Assembly (NCBI RefSeq): GCF_002102175.1
Contig: NZ_LQOX01000154.1
Location: forward strand, 1 to 62,555
Direction of reading: 5' to 3'
Source: Mycobacterium gastri
GTDB taxonomy: Bacteria; Actinomycetota; Actinomycetes; Mycobacteriales; Mycobacteriaceae
Length of the DNA: 62,555 nt
Shown here piece by piece: positions 9,042 through 17,249 of the stretch (positions within the stretch are counted from its first letter, which is position 1; each line of letters begins with the position of its first letter). The position numbers and the translations under genes are program-made. The notes beneath the pieces were generated by a model. It was given only the letters and a program-made list of their open reading frames with translations. It made no database searches and was not told where the DNA came from.

Positions 9042-9464
9042 CTATGACCTTTCGGTCGCGGCATCCGAACGTTGCAGCTCGTCAATGACGGCTTGGATCC
9101 GGCCGGTGACTTCATCGGCGATCGGGGCAAGCTTCGGTTCACCGGTGACGTCGGCCAACAGCCGCGGGTTCATCGCTTCGATGACGATGGTGCCGGCCTG
9201 TTCGGGGTCCGATCGCACCACGACATTGCAGGGCAGCAGGGTGCCGATCTGGCGGGTCGCCTCGATTGCGCGGTGCGCCAGCGGCGGATTGCAGGCGCCG
9301 AGGATCAGGTAGTTCTCCATGTCCTCGTCGAGTTTGGCTTTCAGGGTTGCCTTCACGTCGATCTCGGTCAAGACGCCAAAGCCTTGCTGAGCCAGCGCTT
9401 CGCGGGTGCGCTTGACCGCCTCGTCGAAGCCGGTGTGCAACGTGGTCGACAATGCAATATCCAT
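9042..9464 (-). CDS. DUF302 family protein
   Basis: 140 residues from the ATG at 9464, with GAGGAG nine bases upstream; GTG at 9467 or TTG at 9470 are close alternatives. The sequence is a complete DUF302 domain, with a central CNPPLAHRAI segment containing one cysteine and a second LLPCNVVVR cysteine. DUF302 proteins are often found beside persulfide- and metal-responsive regulators, but their biochemistry is not settled. It sits 45 bp downstream of the CsoR/CstR-like gene and 37 bp upstream of the AhpD-like gene, probably in one transcript. Confidence 0.85.
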   Translation of the reverse strand: MDIALSTTLHTGFDEAVKRTREALAQQGFGVLTEIDVKATLKAKLDEDMENYLILGACNPPLAHRAIEATRQIGTLLPCNVVVRSDPEQAGTIVIEAMNPRLLADVTGEPKLAPIADEVTGRIQAVIDELQRSDAATERS

Positions 9465-9509
9465 CACCAATATCTCCTCTATTCTTTTCGGACTCTTTCG
9501 GAACTCTGT

Positions 9510-9779
9510 TCAGGCCAGTGCCAGGAAAAGCTTCTCCAACTCGGCTTCGCTCAACGGCGCGGCGCCGTCGGACCGGGCTCCGGTGATGCATTCCCGTAGG
9601 CCGGTGGCCACAATCTTGAACCCGGCCCGGTCGAGCGCCCGCGACACCGCCGCCAGCTGGGTAACCACGTCTTTGCAGTCGCGGCCCTGCTCGATCATCG
9701 AAATCACTCCGGCAAGCTGCCCTTGGGCGCGCCGCAGCCGGTTCAGTACCGCAGCCATGCTGTCTTGGTCACCAATCAT
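9510..9779 (-). CDS. CsoR/RcnR-family repressor with CstR-like ligand set (Rv1766-like)
   Basis: 89 residues, one all-helical DUF156 domain. The start at 9779 follows GGGAGGA; an in-frame ATG at 9815 has a poorer site. In copper-sensing CsoR the ligands are Cys, His and Cys. Here C35 and C64 are present, but the residue four before C64, where copper CsoR has histidine, is glycine (G60). Two cysteines without the histidine is the fingerprint of persulfide-sensing CstR. Two inverted repeats with CCCC/GGGG arms lie just upstream and fit CsoR-family operators. It probably represses its own operon (DUF302, AhpD-like) and formerly the divergent thioredoxin gene. The persulfide role is inferred. Confidence 0.85.
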   Translation of the reverse strand: MIGDQDSMAAVLNRLRRAQGQLAGVISMIEQGRDCKDVVTQLAAVSRALDRAGFKIVATGLRECITGARSDGAAPLSEAELEKLFLALA

Positions 9780-9817
9780 GGTGGATCCTCCCGTCTCATC
9801 GGTCTTATCGACCATAG

Positions 9818-9831
9818 TACCCCGGGGGGTA
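9818..9831. promoter_or_regulatory. Probable CsoR/CstR operator 1
   Basis: TACCCCGGGGGGTA, an inverted repeat with only the two central bases out of symmetry. It lies 39 bp upstream of the repressor start codon at 9779, where repression of its own operon would be expected. Confidence 0.6.
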
Positions 9832-9857
9832 TGAATAGCCAGCGAAGACACCGGTAT

Positions 9858-9873
9858 ATACCCCATGGGGTAT
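9858..9873. promoter_or_regulatory. Probable CsoR/CstR operator 2 (perfect palindrome)
   Basis: ATACCCCATGGGGTAT, a perfect 16-bp palindrome 40 bp upstream of the start of the broken thioredoxin gene. Its arms match those of operator 1 with 26 bp between them, so a single repressor could have controlled both divergent units. Confidence 0.65.
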
Positions 9874-9912
9874 TTGTTCTTGGATCAGTATCCTCGGATG
9901 GAAGGACCGACA

Positions 9913-10175
9913 ATGACCACCGTCAATCTTACCCACGACACGTTCGAGTCCGCCGTTACCGACAATCCACTTGTGCTGGTTGACTTTTGGGCAATCCTAC
10001 GGCCGCCCTTGCCACGCGTTCGCCCCGATCTACGAGAGGTCCGCCGGTGGCATCGCGCCGGGCTGGCTGTAGACCAGTACTGGTGCTGGCGAATCTGATC
10101 GACCAGATGAAATCACCGGACATGGATACCGTGCGCGCCAAGATCGCCGCCCGCCGGGCAGCCCCCGCTCGGTAG
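9913..10175 (+). pseudogene. Thioredoxin pseudogene (frameshift plus internal deletion)
   Basis: The first 27 codons read as a thioredoxin N-terminus ending in LVLVDFWA, just before the expected active site. One extra A at about 9993 then shifts the frame. Ignoring it, the sequence continues as SYGRPCHAFAPIYERSAG, where the usual WCGPC is replaced by YGRPC, and stops at an in-frame TAG after GWL. The central part of the fold is missing. From about 10087 to 10175 a thioredoxin-like C-terminus resumes (LANLIDQMKSPDMDTVRAK). The gene therefore has a frameshift, an altered active site and a large internal deletion. It starts 40 bp from a CsoR-type palindrome, so it was once probably part of that regulon. 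Confidence 0.75.
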
Positions 10176-10185
10176 CCGTCCGCTC

Positions 10186-11406
10186 TCACAGGATCGCTTT
10201 GAGATCCTTGGCCCGTGCGATGTCGTCCCAGTCCACCTCGAGCTCGAGCAGAATCTCCTCGGTGTGCTGCCCGTGCTCCGGGGCACGCGCGGGAGCCGGC
10301 GGTGTTTCGTTGAACTGAACCGGCGCGGCCACGATCCGGTATGGCTGCCCGTGGTCGTCGAGGTTGGTCACCACGTACCCGTTGGGTTGCACCTGCGGAT
10401 CGTTGAGGGTTTCCCGCGGCGTCGCCAGGGCCGCCCACACGCCGGGCTCGTCCTCGAGCACCTGCTGCCAGTGTGCGAGATCGTGACCGGCAAACGCGGT
10501 GGCGAAGATCTGCGTGGCTTCGGCCGCATTGGCAATGAGGTTGCGCGACGGCACGAACCGCTCGTCCGCGGCCAACTTGGCAAGTCCCATCCGCCGGCAA
10601 AATCCGGCCCAGTATTTGTCGGGTTGTAAGAACACCAGCTGAATCCACCTGCCGTCTCTGGTTTTGTACCGGTTCACCAGCGGATTGACGGCCAACCCGG
10701 GCGGCGCCCCGGGAATGCCGTCAATGTCGAAAAAGTCGGCCGCCGAAATCGACGGCGCGATGGCCCACATCGCCTGAGCCAGTAGCGACGAGTCGACGAT
10801 GCACGGCTCCCCGGTGCGTTCCCGGTGAAACAACGCGGCGCACACCCCGCCGGCGAGTGTCGCCCCGCCCTGCAAGTCGCCGAACGCCGGCCCCTGCACA
10901 GCGGGGGTCTCGCTGCCGAAGGGTGTGAGGGTGTATGCGACCCCGCCGCGGGCCAGGTAGGTGGCGGCGTCGAAGCCACCGCGATCGCGATCCGGGCCGC
11001 GCACGCCTAGTCCCGTTCCTCTGGCGATGATGATCTTGGGGTTGAACGAGCGGATGTCCTCGACGGTCAGCCGGGCGCGCTGGAGGGCGCCGGGCAGCCA
11101 ATTGGTCAGGAACACATCGGCACTGGCCAGCAGGCGGCCAAACAGCTCACGGCCGGCCTCGGATTTGATGTCGATCGCGATGCTGCGTTTGCCGCGGTTA
11201 CCCAACTCGAGGATGAAGTCGGCGTCGACCCGGGCCGCTTCGCGGGTGAAACCACCCACCACCAATGCCCGGCCGGGATCGCCCGCCGCGACGCCCTCCA
11301 CCTTGATCACGTCGGCGCCCCAATCCGACAGGGCGGCACCGGCCGACGGTACGTAGGTCCACGACGCCAGCTCGACAACCCGGACACCGTTGAGCACCCC
11401 TGTCAT
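10186..11406 (-). CDS. CaiB/BaiF family CoA-transferase
   Basis: 406 residues from the ATG at 11406, which has AAGGGG five bases upstream. The N-terminal GVRVVELASWTYVPSAGA segment followed by LSDWGADVIKVE is the family III CoA-transferase signature, and a conserved aspartate lies in the GGFDAATYLARGG region where the catalytic Asp is expected. These enzymes move CoA between acyl-CoA and a free acid without ATP. It is divergent from the large plus-strand operon that starts at 11639, so it may activate the same substrate or recycle CoA from a product. The substrate is not identifiable. Confidence 0.85.
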   Translation of the reverse strand: MTGVLNGVRVVELASWTYVPSAGAALSDWGADVIKVEGVAAGDPGRALVVGGFTREAARVDADFILELGNRGKRSIAIDIKSEAGRELFGRLLASADVFLTNWLPGALQRARLTVEDIRSFNPKIIIARGTGLGVRGPDRDRGGFDAATYLARGGVAYTLTPFGSETPAVQGPAFGDLQGGATLAGGVCAALFHRERTGEPCIVDSSLLAQAMWAIAPSISAADFFDIDGIPGAPPGLAVNPLVNRYKTRDGRWIQLVFLQPDKYWAGFCRRMGLAKLAADERFVPSRNLIANAAEATQIFATAFAGHDLAHWQQVLEDEPGVWAALATPRETLNDPQVQPNGYVVTNLDDHGQPYRIVAAPVQFNETPPAPARAPEHGQHTEEILLELEVDWDDIARAKDLKAIL

Positions 11407-11445
11407 GCAATCCCCTTGGTCACCGCACGCCATTCCTTGCTATTT

Positions 11446-11461
11446 TAGATATTCTAGCTAG
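11446..11461. promoter_or_regulatory. AT-rich inverted repeat in the divergent promoter region of the catabolic island
   Basis: The 232-bp gap between the CoA-transferase and the SDR gene contains an AT-rich patch unlike its surroundings. TAGATATTCTA (11446-11456) is an odd-length inverted repeat and overlaps the palindrome CTAGCTAG (11454-11461). Either could be an operator for a regulator such as the TetR protein at 23307, but no direct link is visible. Confidence 0.35.
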
Positions 11462-11638
11462 CGTAGCGAATGAAGATACCCCGGCTGCAGGTACGCGCGG
11501 TTCTTTCGGAAGAGATGCGATGGGAACCACCGATGGTTCGACGCCGGTGCGGTGCACCCGTGGGCTGTTGCCGCAGGCGGCGAACGGCTTTGACTCCCAA
11601 TGCGGGTCGTCGGTTCCGGTACGCGGGCAGGGGTGGTG

Positions 11639-12514
11639 ATGAGCCGGACAGCGGGCCGGGTAGCCGGTAAGGCAGCGGTCATCAGTGGAGCGGCCCGCGG
11701 GCAGGGACGCTCGCACGCACGGTTGCTCGCCGCCGAGGGCGCCGACATCGTCGCCGTAGACCTGTGCGCCGACATCGAAACGAACGAGTACCCGCTGGCC
11801 CGGCCCGAGGACCTCGCCGAGACGGCACGTCTGGTGGAAAACGAAGGCCGGCGCGCCATCACCGCTATCGCCGACGTGCGCGACCGTGCCGCGTTGTCGA
11901 CGGCGATCGACAACGCGGTTGCCGAGCTGGGCCATCTCGACATCGTGGTTGCCAACGCCGGCATCTGCCCGCTGACGGCCGGCCTGCCACCGCAGGCCTT
12001 CGCCGACGCGGTGGACGTGGACCTGGTCGGGGTGCTCAACCTGGTGCACGCCAGTCTCAAACATCTGAGCGCCGGCGCGTCGATCATCGTCATCGGTTCC
12101 AATGCGGCGTTCATGTCGTCGATGAACACCACCGGCATCGACGGCGGCCCCGGCGGAGCCGGCTACGCCTTCGCGAAAATCGCTGCCGCGCACTACGTCA
12201 ACGACTTCGCCCTGGCGCTGGCCCCTTTCTCCATCCGGATGAACGCCATACACCCGACCAATGTCAACACCGACATGTTGCACAGTGCCCCCATGTACCG
12301 GGCTTTCCGGCCGGACTTGAAGAACCCCACCCGCGAGGATGCTGAACCGGTTTTTCCGGTGGTGCAAGCGATGCCGATCCCCTACGTCGAACCCGAGGAC
12401 ATCAGCGAGGCCGTGTTGTTCCTCGCCTCCGATGCGGCGCGCTACGTCACCGGCCAGCAGCTGCGGGTGGACGGCGGCGGCTTTCTCAAGGTCAAGCCGT
12501 GGTCCGGCGGGTGA
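11639..12514 (+). CDS. Mycofactocin-coupled-type SDR oxidoreductase
   Basis: 291 residues from the ATG at 11639 (GGGGTGG just upstream). It has the Rossmann motif SGAARGQGRSHA (residues 16-27) and the stretch DLCADIETNEYPLARPEDLA after the second strand. This insertion is characteristic of the SDR subfamily whose NAD is held non-exchangeably and re-oxidised by mycofactocin. The catalytic Tyr and Lys lie in YAFAK. The expected reaction is alcohol to carbonyl oxidation. It is the first gene of an eight-gene plus-strand operon ending at 20290 and is followed after 46 bp by E1 alpha. Confidence 0.85.
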   Translation: MSRTAGRVAGKAAVISGAARGQGRSHARLLAAEGADIVAVDLCADIETNEYPLARPEDLAETARLVENEGRRAITAIADVRDRAALSTAIDNAVAELGHLDIVVANAGICPLTAGLPPQAFADAVDVDLVGVLNLVHASLKHLSAGASIIVIGSNAAFMSSMNTTGIDGGPGGAGYAFAKIAAAHYVNDFALALAPFSIRMNAIHPTNVNTDMLHSAPMYRAFRPDLKNPTREDAEPVFPVVQAMPIPYVEPEDISEAVLFLASDAARYVTGQQLRVDGGGFLKVKPWSGG

Positions 12515-12560
12515 CGGCGATGAGGTTAATTCGGCTGCAGCACATAGGCATTGGAGGGCC

Positions 12561-13547
12561 ATGGTGAGCCCCGACGGTTCGGTTGCCTTCCGACGCCTCT
12601 ATGAGCTGATGGCGCTGATGAAAGCGGCCGACGACCGGCTGGCCAAGGGCATCAGCACCGGGGAGCTCATCTGCGTGTACTGGCCTTCCCGTGGGCAGGA
12701 GGCCATCGCCGCGGCCATGGGCGTGGTGTTGCGGCCCGACGATCAACTGGTGACGACCTACCGGGGGCTGCACGATCTGATCGGCAAGGGAGTGCCGCTG
12801 ACGGAGATCTTCGGGGAGATGCTGGGGCGCACGGTCGGCGCGAGCCGAGGCAAGGGCGGCACCATGCACATCGCCAATCCGGCTGTGGGCGTGATGCTTT
12901 CGACCGGCATCGTCGGGGCCGGGCCGCCGGTGGCCGTCGGACTGGCGCTGGCCGGCAAACGCAAGGGCCTGGACCGGGTCACGGTGGTCAGCTTCGGCGA
13001 CGGCGCCACCAACACGGGTTCCTTCCACGAGGCGGCCAACATGGCCGCGCTCTGGGACCTCCCCCTGGTGTTCGTGTGCCAGAACAATCTGTATGCCGAG
13101 ATGACACCGACGTCGGCCACGATGAAGCTCCAACATGTCGCGGACCGGGCCGCCGGTTACGGCATGCCGGGCGTCACGGTCGACGGCAACGACCCGCTGG
13201 CGGTCAAGTCGGCACTCGACGACGCGGTGAACACCGCCCGCGGCGGCGGCGGTCCCACCTTCGTCGAGTGCGTGACGTTTCGCTTCCGCGGTCACTACTT
13301 CGGTGACCGGATGCCCTACATGCCAAGGGATCAGCTGGCGGCGGCCATGGCGGCCGACCCGGTGCCACGCTTGCGCAACCACCTCGCAGAAGCCGGAATC
13401 TGCGGGGAGGACGAGCTCAGCGCCATCGACGACGCTGCACTGTATGCCGTGGAGACGGCTTTGAGTGCGGTGCTCAACGCCGAGTCACCGTCTGTCGACG
13501 AACTCGAACGTGACGTGTACGCCACGCCGGTCGGGTTTCCGGGGTAA
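12561..13547 (+). CDS. Thiamine-diphosphate 2-oxo acid / acetoin dehydrogenase E1 component, alpha subunit
   Basis: 328 residues. The ThDP-binding motif runs from GDGATNTGSFHEA (about residue 146) to VFVCQNN about 30 residues later, and the SRGKGGTMHIA loop of E1 alpha subunits precedes it. The size fits AcoA-type (acetoin dehydrogenase) and pyruvate dehydrogenase alpha chains. ATG at 12561 lies only two bases after GGAGGG, so GTG at 12564 may be the real start. It pairs with E1 beta 11 bp downstream. The pair would decarboxylate a 2-oxo acid or cleave an acyloin and pass the acyl group to lipoate. No E2 or E3 gene is in the window. Confidence 0.9.
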   Translation: MVSPDGSVAFRRLYELMALMKAADDRLAKGISTGELICVYWPSRGQEAIAAAMGVVLRPDDQLVTTYRGLHDLIGKGVPLTEIFGEMLGRTVGASRGKGGTMHIANPAVGVMLSTGIVGAGPPVAVGLALAGKRKGLDRVTVVSFGDGATNTGSFHEAANMAALWDLPLVFVCQNNLYAEMTPTSATMKLQHVADRAAGYGMPGVTVDGNDPLAVKSALDDAVNTARGGGGPTFVECVTFRFRGHYFGDRMPYMPRDQLAAAMAADPVPRLRNHLAEAGICGEDELSAIDDAALYAVETALSAVLNAESPSVDELERDVYATPVGFPG

Positions 13548-13558
13548 GGCGGGGCAGC

Positions 13559-14557
13559 ATGACCGAACAAGAGATGACGATGCGCGAGGCGCTCAACCTC
13601 GCACTCGATCAGGCGCTACGGGCCGACGAGAGGGTGATGCTGATCGGCGAAGACATCGCCGATCCCGGCGCGTCCGGGCCCACCGCGGGTCTGTCGACGA
13701 AGTACGGCGCCGATCGGGTGGTGGACACGCCGATCTCGGAGGCCGCCATCATGGGCGCGGCGATCGGCGCGGCCATCGACGGAATGCTGCCGGTAGCCGA
13801 GATCATGATCATGGATTTCATCGGCCTCGCCGCCGACCAGTTGATCAACCATGCCGCCAAGCTGCGCTTCATGACGGGCGGACGCACCACCGCGCCGATC
13901 ACCGTGCGCACCCAGGTGTACGCCGGATTGGGCACCGGCGCCACGCATTCGCAGACGTTGGAGGCGTGGTTCATGCACATCCCCGGGATGAAGGTGATCG
14001 TGCCGTCCACCCCGCGCGACGGCAAGGGCCTACTGACCGCCGCGATCTTCGACGAGGACCCGTGCCTGTTCGTCGAGACGATCCGTCTGCAAGGCCAACG
14101 CGGACCCGTCCCCGTCGACCCGGGTTTCTCGATTCCGTTGGGCCAGGCCGATATCAAGCGCACCGGCACCGACGTCAGCCTGATCGGCTACGGGCGCAGC
14201 GTGTACGACGCGCTCGCGGCGGCGGCCGCGCTGCAGGAACAGGGCATCAGCGCCGAGGTTGTCGATCTGCGCACCCTGGTGCCACTCGATGTCGAGACCG
14301 TCATCGAATCCGTGCGTCGCACAACAAGAGCCGTCGTGGTGCACGACGCGGTGCAATTCGGCGGGCCCGGGGCGGAGATCGCCGCGATACTGCAATCGGA
14401 ATTGTTCGGCGAACTGGTCGCGCCGGTCGAGCGGGTCGGCGCGCGGTTCGTCCCCAACCCGGCAGCCGCGGCGCTGGAGGCGCAGGTGTATCCCTCACCG
14501 GAGCGGATCGTCGGAGCCGCGCAGCGGACCCTGGACGGAACGAGAGTGCATGGCTGA
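13559..14557 (+). CDS. Thiamine-diphosphate 2-oxo acid / acetoin dehydrogenase E1 component, beta subunit
   Basis: 332 residues. It has the transketolase pyrimidine-binding domain with the GEDIADPGASGPTAGL and TPISEAAIMGAAIGAA segments, then the C-terminal transketolase domain with EVVDLRTLVPLD. This is the normal layout of E1 beta. Together with the preceding alpha subunit it makes the alpha2beta2 heterotetramer. Its stop codon overlaps the start of the lipoyl protein gene by eight bases, indicating translational coupling and fixed stoichiometry. Confidence 0.92.
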   Translation: MTEQEMTMREALNLALDQALRADERVMLIGEDIADPGASGPTAGLSTKYGADRVVDTPISEAAIMGAAIGAAIDGMLPVAEIMIMDFIGLAADQLINHAAKLRFMTGGRTTAPITVRTQVYAGLGTGATHSQTLEAWFMHIPGMKVIVPSTPRDGKGLLTAAIFDEDPCLFVETIRLQGQRGPVPVDPGFSIPLGQADIKRTGTDVSLIGYGRSVYDALAAAAALQEQGISAEVVDLRTLVPLDVETVIESVRRTTRAVVVHDAVQFGGPGAEIAAILQSELFGELVAPVERVGARFVPNPAAAALEAQVYPSPERIVGAAQRTLDGTRVHG

Positions 14558-14786
14558 CTTCGTCATTCGAATCCCGCGCGTCTCGGTCGCGGTATCCGAA
14601 GCCGAACTCGTCGAACTTCTCGTCGACAGCGGCCAGCAGGTCGAGGAGGGCACCCCGATCTACGTCATCGCAACCGAGAAGGCTGAACAGGAGATCGAGG
14701 CCGGCGCGTCCGGCGTCGTGCAGTGGACCGCAGCAGCCGGTGGGATCTACGAGATCGGAGTACCGATCGGCGTCGTCACCTCATGA
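14550..14786 (+). CDS. Stand-alone lipoyl (biotinyl/lipoyl attachment) domain protein
   Basis: 78 residues, made only of one lipoyl domain. The modified lysine is expected at K44 in the ATEKAEQEIE turn, flanked by the two half-barrel repeats. There is no peripheral-subunit-binding domain and no E2 acyltransferase catalytic domain, unlike normal E2 proteins of about 400 residues. It overlaps E1 beta by eight bases and is followed 13 bp later by an enoyl-CoA hydratase. It probably serves as a mobile acyl or electron carrier for the E1 pair, with an E2/E3 encoded elsewhere or a different acceptor. Confidence 0.85.
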   Translation: MADFVIRIPRVSVAVSEAELVELLVDSGQQVEEGTPIYVIATEKAEQEIEAGASGVVQWTAAAGGIYEIGVPIGVVTS

Positions 14787-14799
14787 TTCAGGAGAAGGC

Positions 14800-15672
14800 A
14801 TGGACCTCAAGGAAACTCGCGAACGCATCATCTACGAGAAGACCGGCGCGATAGCGCGGGTCACGCTGAACTGGCCGGAGAAGGCCAATGCCCAGGACCA
14901 GAAGCTCGCCGAGGAAGTCGACGCCGCACTGGCCGACGCGGACCGCGATTACGACGTCAAGGTGCTGATCCTCAAGGCCAACGGCAAGGGGTTCTGCTCG
15001 GGACACGCGATCGGCAACAACGCGGTCGACTATCCGGCCTTCGTCGAGGGCGCCAAGGTCATGGGCACGCCGTGGAAACCGCAATCCGACCTGTTCGTCA
15101 AACCGGTGCTCAACCTGTGGGAGTTCGCCAAACCGACGATCGCCCAGGTGCACGGCTACTGCGTCGGCGGAGGCACCCACTACGGGTTGACCACCGATAT
15201 CGTGATCGCCGCCGACGACGCCTACTTTCAGTACCCGCCGCTGCAGGGGTTCGGCATGCCGTCGGGCGAGTGCTCGATCGAGCCGTGGGTGTTCATGAAT
15301 TGGCGGCGGGCGTCCTATTACCTCTACCTGAACGAAGTGATCGACGCGCAGAAGGCGCTGGCGGTGGGTCTGGTCAACGAGGTGGTCCCCCGCGATCAAC
15401 TCGACGCCCGGGTGGACGCGATTGCCCGGCACATCGCGCAGGCCCCGCTGACGACGCTGTTGGCCACCAAGGCCAACATCAAACGGGCCTGGGAGTTGAT
15501 GGGCATGCGGGTGCATTGGCAAAGCTCCAACGACCTGGTGGCGTTGGCCTCGATCAGCGCCGACGTGCAGGCTTTGGTGCAGCAGGTGCTGAAGGGCAAG
15601 ATCAAGCCCGCGGAGATGGCGCGCCGCCAGGCGGCGGCGGCCGAGTCGGCAGACGGTGGCCAGGCGACGTAA
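14800..15672 (+). CDS. Enoyl-CoA hydratase/isomerase (crotonase) family protein
   Basis: 290 residues; start after GGAGAAGGC. The crotonase core is clear: the LILKANGKGFCSGHAI oxyanion-hole strand (about residues 58-73) and the VHGYCVGGG helix. The C-terminal region runs through LGMRV-like and trimerisation segments. It is clearly similar to the second crotonase at 20329-21171 (shared LKANGKGFC, WEFAKPTI/WEFPKPTI and KRAWELMGMRVH segments), so the island holds two paralogues of one subfamily. It probably hydrates an enoyl-CoA made by the FAD-dependent enzymes; the substrate is unknown. Confidence 0.88.
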   Translation: MDLKETRERIIYEKTGAIARVTLNWPEKANAQDQKLAEEVDAALADADRDYDVKVLILKANGKGFCSGHAIGNNAVDYPAFVEGAKVMGTPWKPQSDLFVKPVLNLWEFAKPTIAQVHGYCVGGGTHYGLTTDIVIAADDAYFQYPPLQGFGMPSGECSIEPWVFMNWRRASYYLYLNEVIDAQKALAVGLVNEVVPRDQLDARVDAIARHIAQAPLTTLLATKANIKRAWELMGMRVHWQSSNDLVALASISADVQALVQQVLKGKIKPAEMARRQAAAAESADGGQAT

Positions 15673-15699
15673 TACGCAGGGACGCAGGACGTTACGCCG

Positions 15700-17226
15700 A
15701 TGAACCTGACCGACCACGCCGATAGCGCCGCCCCGGCACTCATCGTGGGTGACGGGCCGGCCATCTGCTACGCGCAGTTGCACGCCCGGAGCCGACGGGT
15801 CGCCGCGCTGCTGCACGAGGCGGGGCTCAGGCGCGGCGAGGGGGTGGCTCTCCTGGTGGCCAACCGCCCAGAGTTTCTCGAAATCACCTGGGGCTGCCAG
15901 CTTTCCGGGCTCTACTACACGCCGGTGAACACCCACCTCACCGTCGACGAGGTCGCCTACATCGTCGAGGACTGCGAGGCCCGGGCATTGTTCGTCGACT
16001 CCGCTGTGGCCGATCTGGCCGGCACGCTGGCCGAACGCAACCCGCGGCCCGAGCTCCTGGTCTGCGTCGGCGGGTCGTTACCCGGCTGGCGTTGTTACCG
16101 GGACGCGCTGGCCGGCTCCGGTTCGGAATTCCCGGCGTCCGACGGCAGCGAGATGCTGTATTCGTCGGGCACCACCGGCCGGCCCAAGGCGGTGCGCCGT
16201 GCGCTGCCCACCGCCAACGGCTCCTGGGCCCAGGCGGTTCTGGAGATGGCGCTGACGCAGCGCTACGGGATGAGCCCGGCCAGCGTGTACCTCTCCCCCG
16301 CGCCGCTCTACCACGCCGCCGGCGTGAACTACGCCATGGCCGTCCACCGTGTCGGGGCCACCGTCGTCATCATGGGCAAGTTCGACGCCGAGACCGTGCT
16401 GCGGCTGATCGAAACGCACCGGGTCACCCACGCCCAGTTCGTGCCGACGATGTTCGTGCGGATGCTCAAGTTGCCCGAGCCGGTGCGCCGCGCCTATGAC
16501 GTCTCCAGTCTGCAGTGCGTGCTGCACGCGGCCGCCCCCTGCCCGGTGGACGTCAAGTACCGGATGATGGACTGGTTCGGACCCATCATTCACGAATACT
16601 ATGGGGGCACAGAGGGATTCGCAGGCACCACGATCGGCCCACGGGAGTGGCTGGCTCACCCTGGCTCGGTCGGCAAGCCGTTGAGCCCGGTGCATGTCGT
16701 CGGCGACAACGGAACCGAGCTGCCCGTCGGGCAGTGCGGCGAGCTCTATTTCGAGGGCGGCCCGCCGTTCGAGTACTTCAAAGATCCCGTCAAGACCGCG
16801 TCGGTGTGCAACGAACACGGGTGGCGCTCCTTGGGCGACATGGGCTACCTGGACGCGGACGGATACCTCTACCTCACCGACCGCTCGACGTTCATGATCG
16901 TCTCCGGCGGAGTCAACATCTATCCGCAAGAGGCGGAGAACCTGCTCGTCATGCACCCCAAGCTGGTCGACGCGGCGGTATTCGGCGTTCCCAACGACGA
17001 ATTCGGTGAGGAGGTCAAGGCCGTGGTGCAACCGGTGGACGGCGTTATGGCCGGACCCGACCTGGAGGCGGAGCTCATCGACTACTGCCGTGCGCACCTG
17101 GCCTCCTACAAGTGCCCGCGCAGCGTCGACTTCGCCGCGGAGCTGCCCCGGGACCCGAACGGAAAGCTCTACAAGCGGCGCATTCGCGAACGCTACTGGC
17201 AGGGCCGAACATCGCGGATCGTGTGA
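15700..17226 (+). CDS. Acyl-CoA synthetase (AMP-binding, FadD-like)
   Basis: 508 residues. The ATP-binding loop YSSGTTGRPKAV lies around residues 153-164, the adenylate-forming core YYGGTEGF around residue 305, and the hinge and C-terminal domain with GDMGYLDADGYLYLTDR and PNGKLYK near the end. It activates a carboxylic acid to its acyl-CoA via an acyl-AMP. It lies 27 bp after the crotonase and 23 bp before the Rieske oxygenase, so it probably performs the entry step of the same pathway. Confidence 0.9.
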   Translation: MNLTDHADSAAPALIVGDGPAICYAQLHARSRRVAALLHEAGLRRGEGVALLVANRPEFLEITWGCQLSGLYYTPVNTHLTVDEVAYIVEDCEARALFVDSAVADLAGTLAERNPRPELLVCVGGSLPGWRCYRDALAGSGSEFPASDGSEMLYSSGTTGRPKAVRRALPTANGSWAQAVLEMALTQRYGMSPASVYLSPAPLYHAAGVNYAMAVHRVGATVVIMGKFDAETVLRLIETHRVTHAQFVPTMFVRMLKLPEPVRRAYDVSSLQCVLHAAAPCPVDVKYRMMDWFGPIIHEYYGGTEGFAGTTIGPREWLAHPGSVGKPLSPVHVVGDNGTELPVGQCGELYFEGGPPFEYFKDPVKTASVCNEHGWRSLGDMGYLDADGYLYLTDRSTFMIVSGGVNIYPQEAENLLVMHPKLVDAAVFGVPNDEFGEEVKAVVQPVDGVMAGPDLEAELIDYCRAHLASYKCPRSVDFAAELPRDPNGKLYKRRIRERYWQGRTSRIV

Positions 17227-17249
17227 GCATCGTGTGAGGGAGAAACCAG

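Noticed and set aside
11420..12562. 380-codon minus-strand frame opposite the SDR gene
   Set aside because: Shadow; the plus strand shows the SDR cofactor motif and catalytic residues.
13465..15672. 735-codon frame running through E1 beta and the crotonase
   Set aside because: Only its last 290 codons are the crotonase. The upstream part is arginine-rich shadow of E1 beta and the lipoyl gene.
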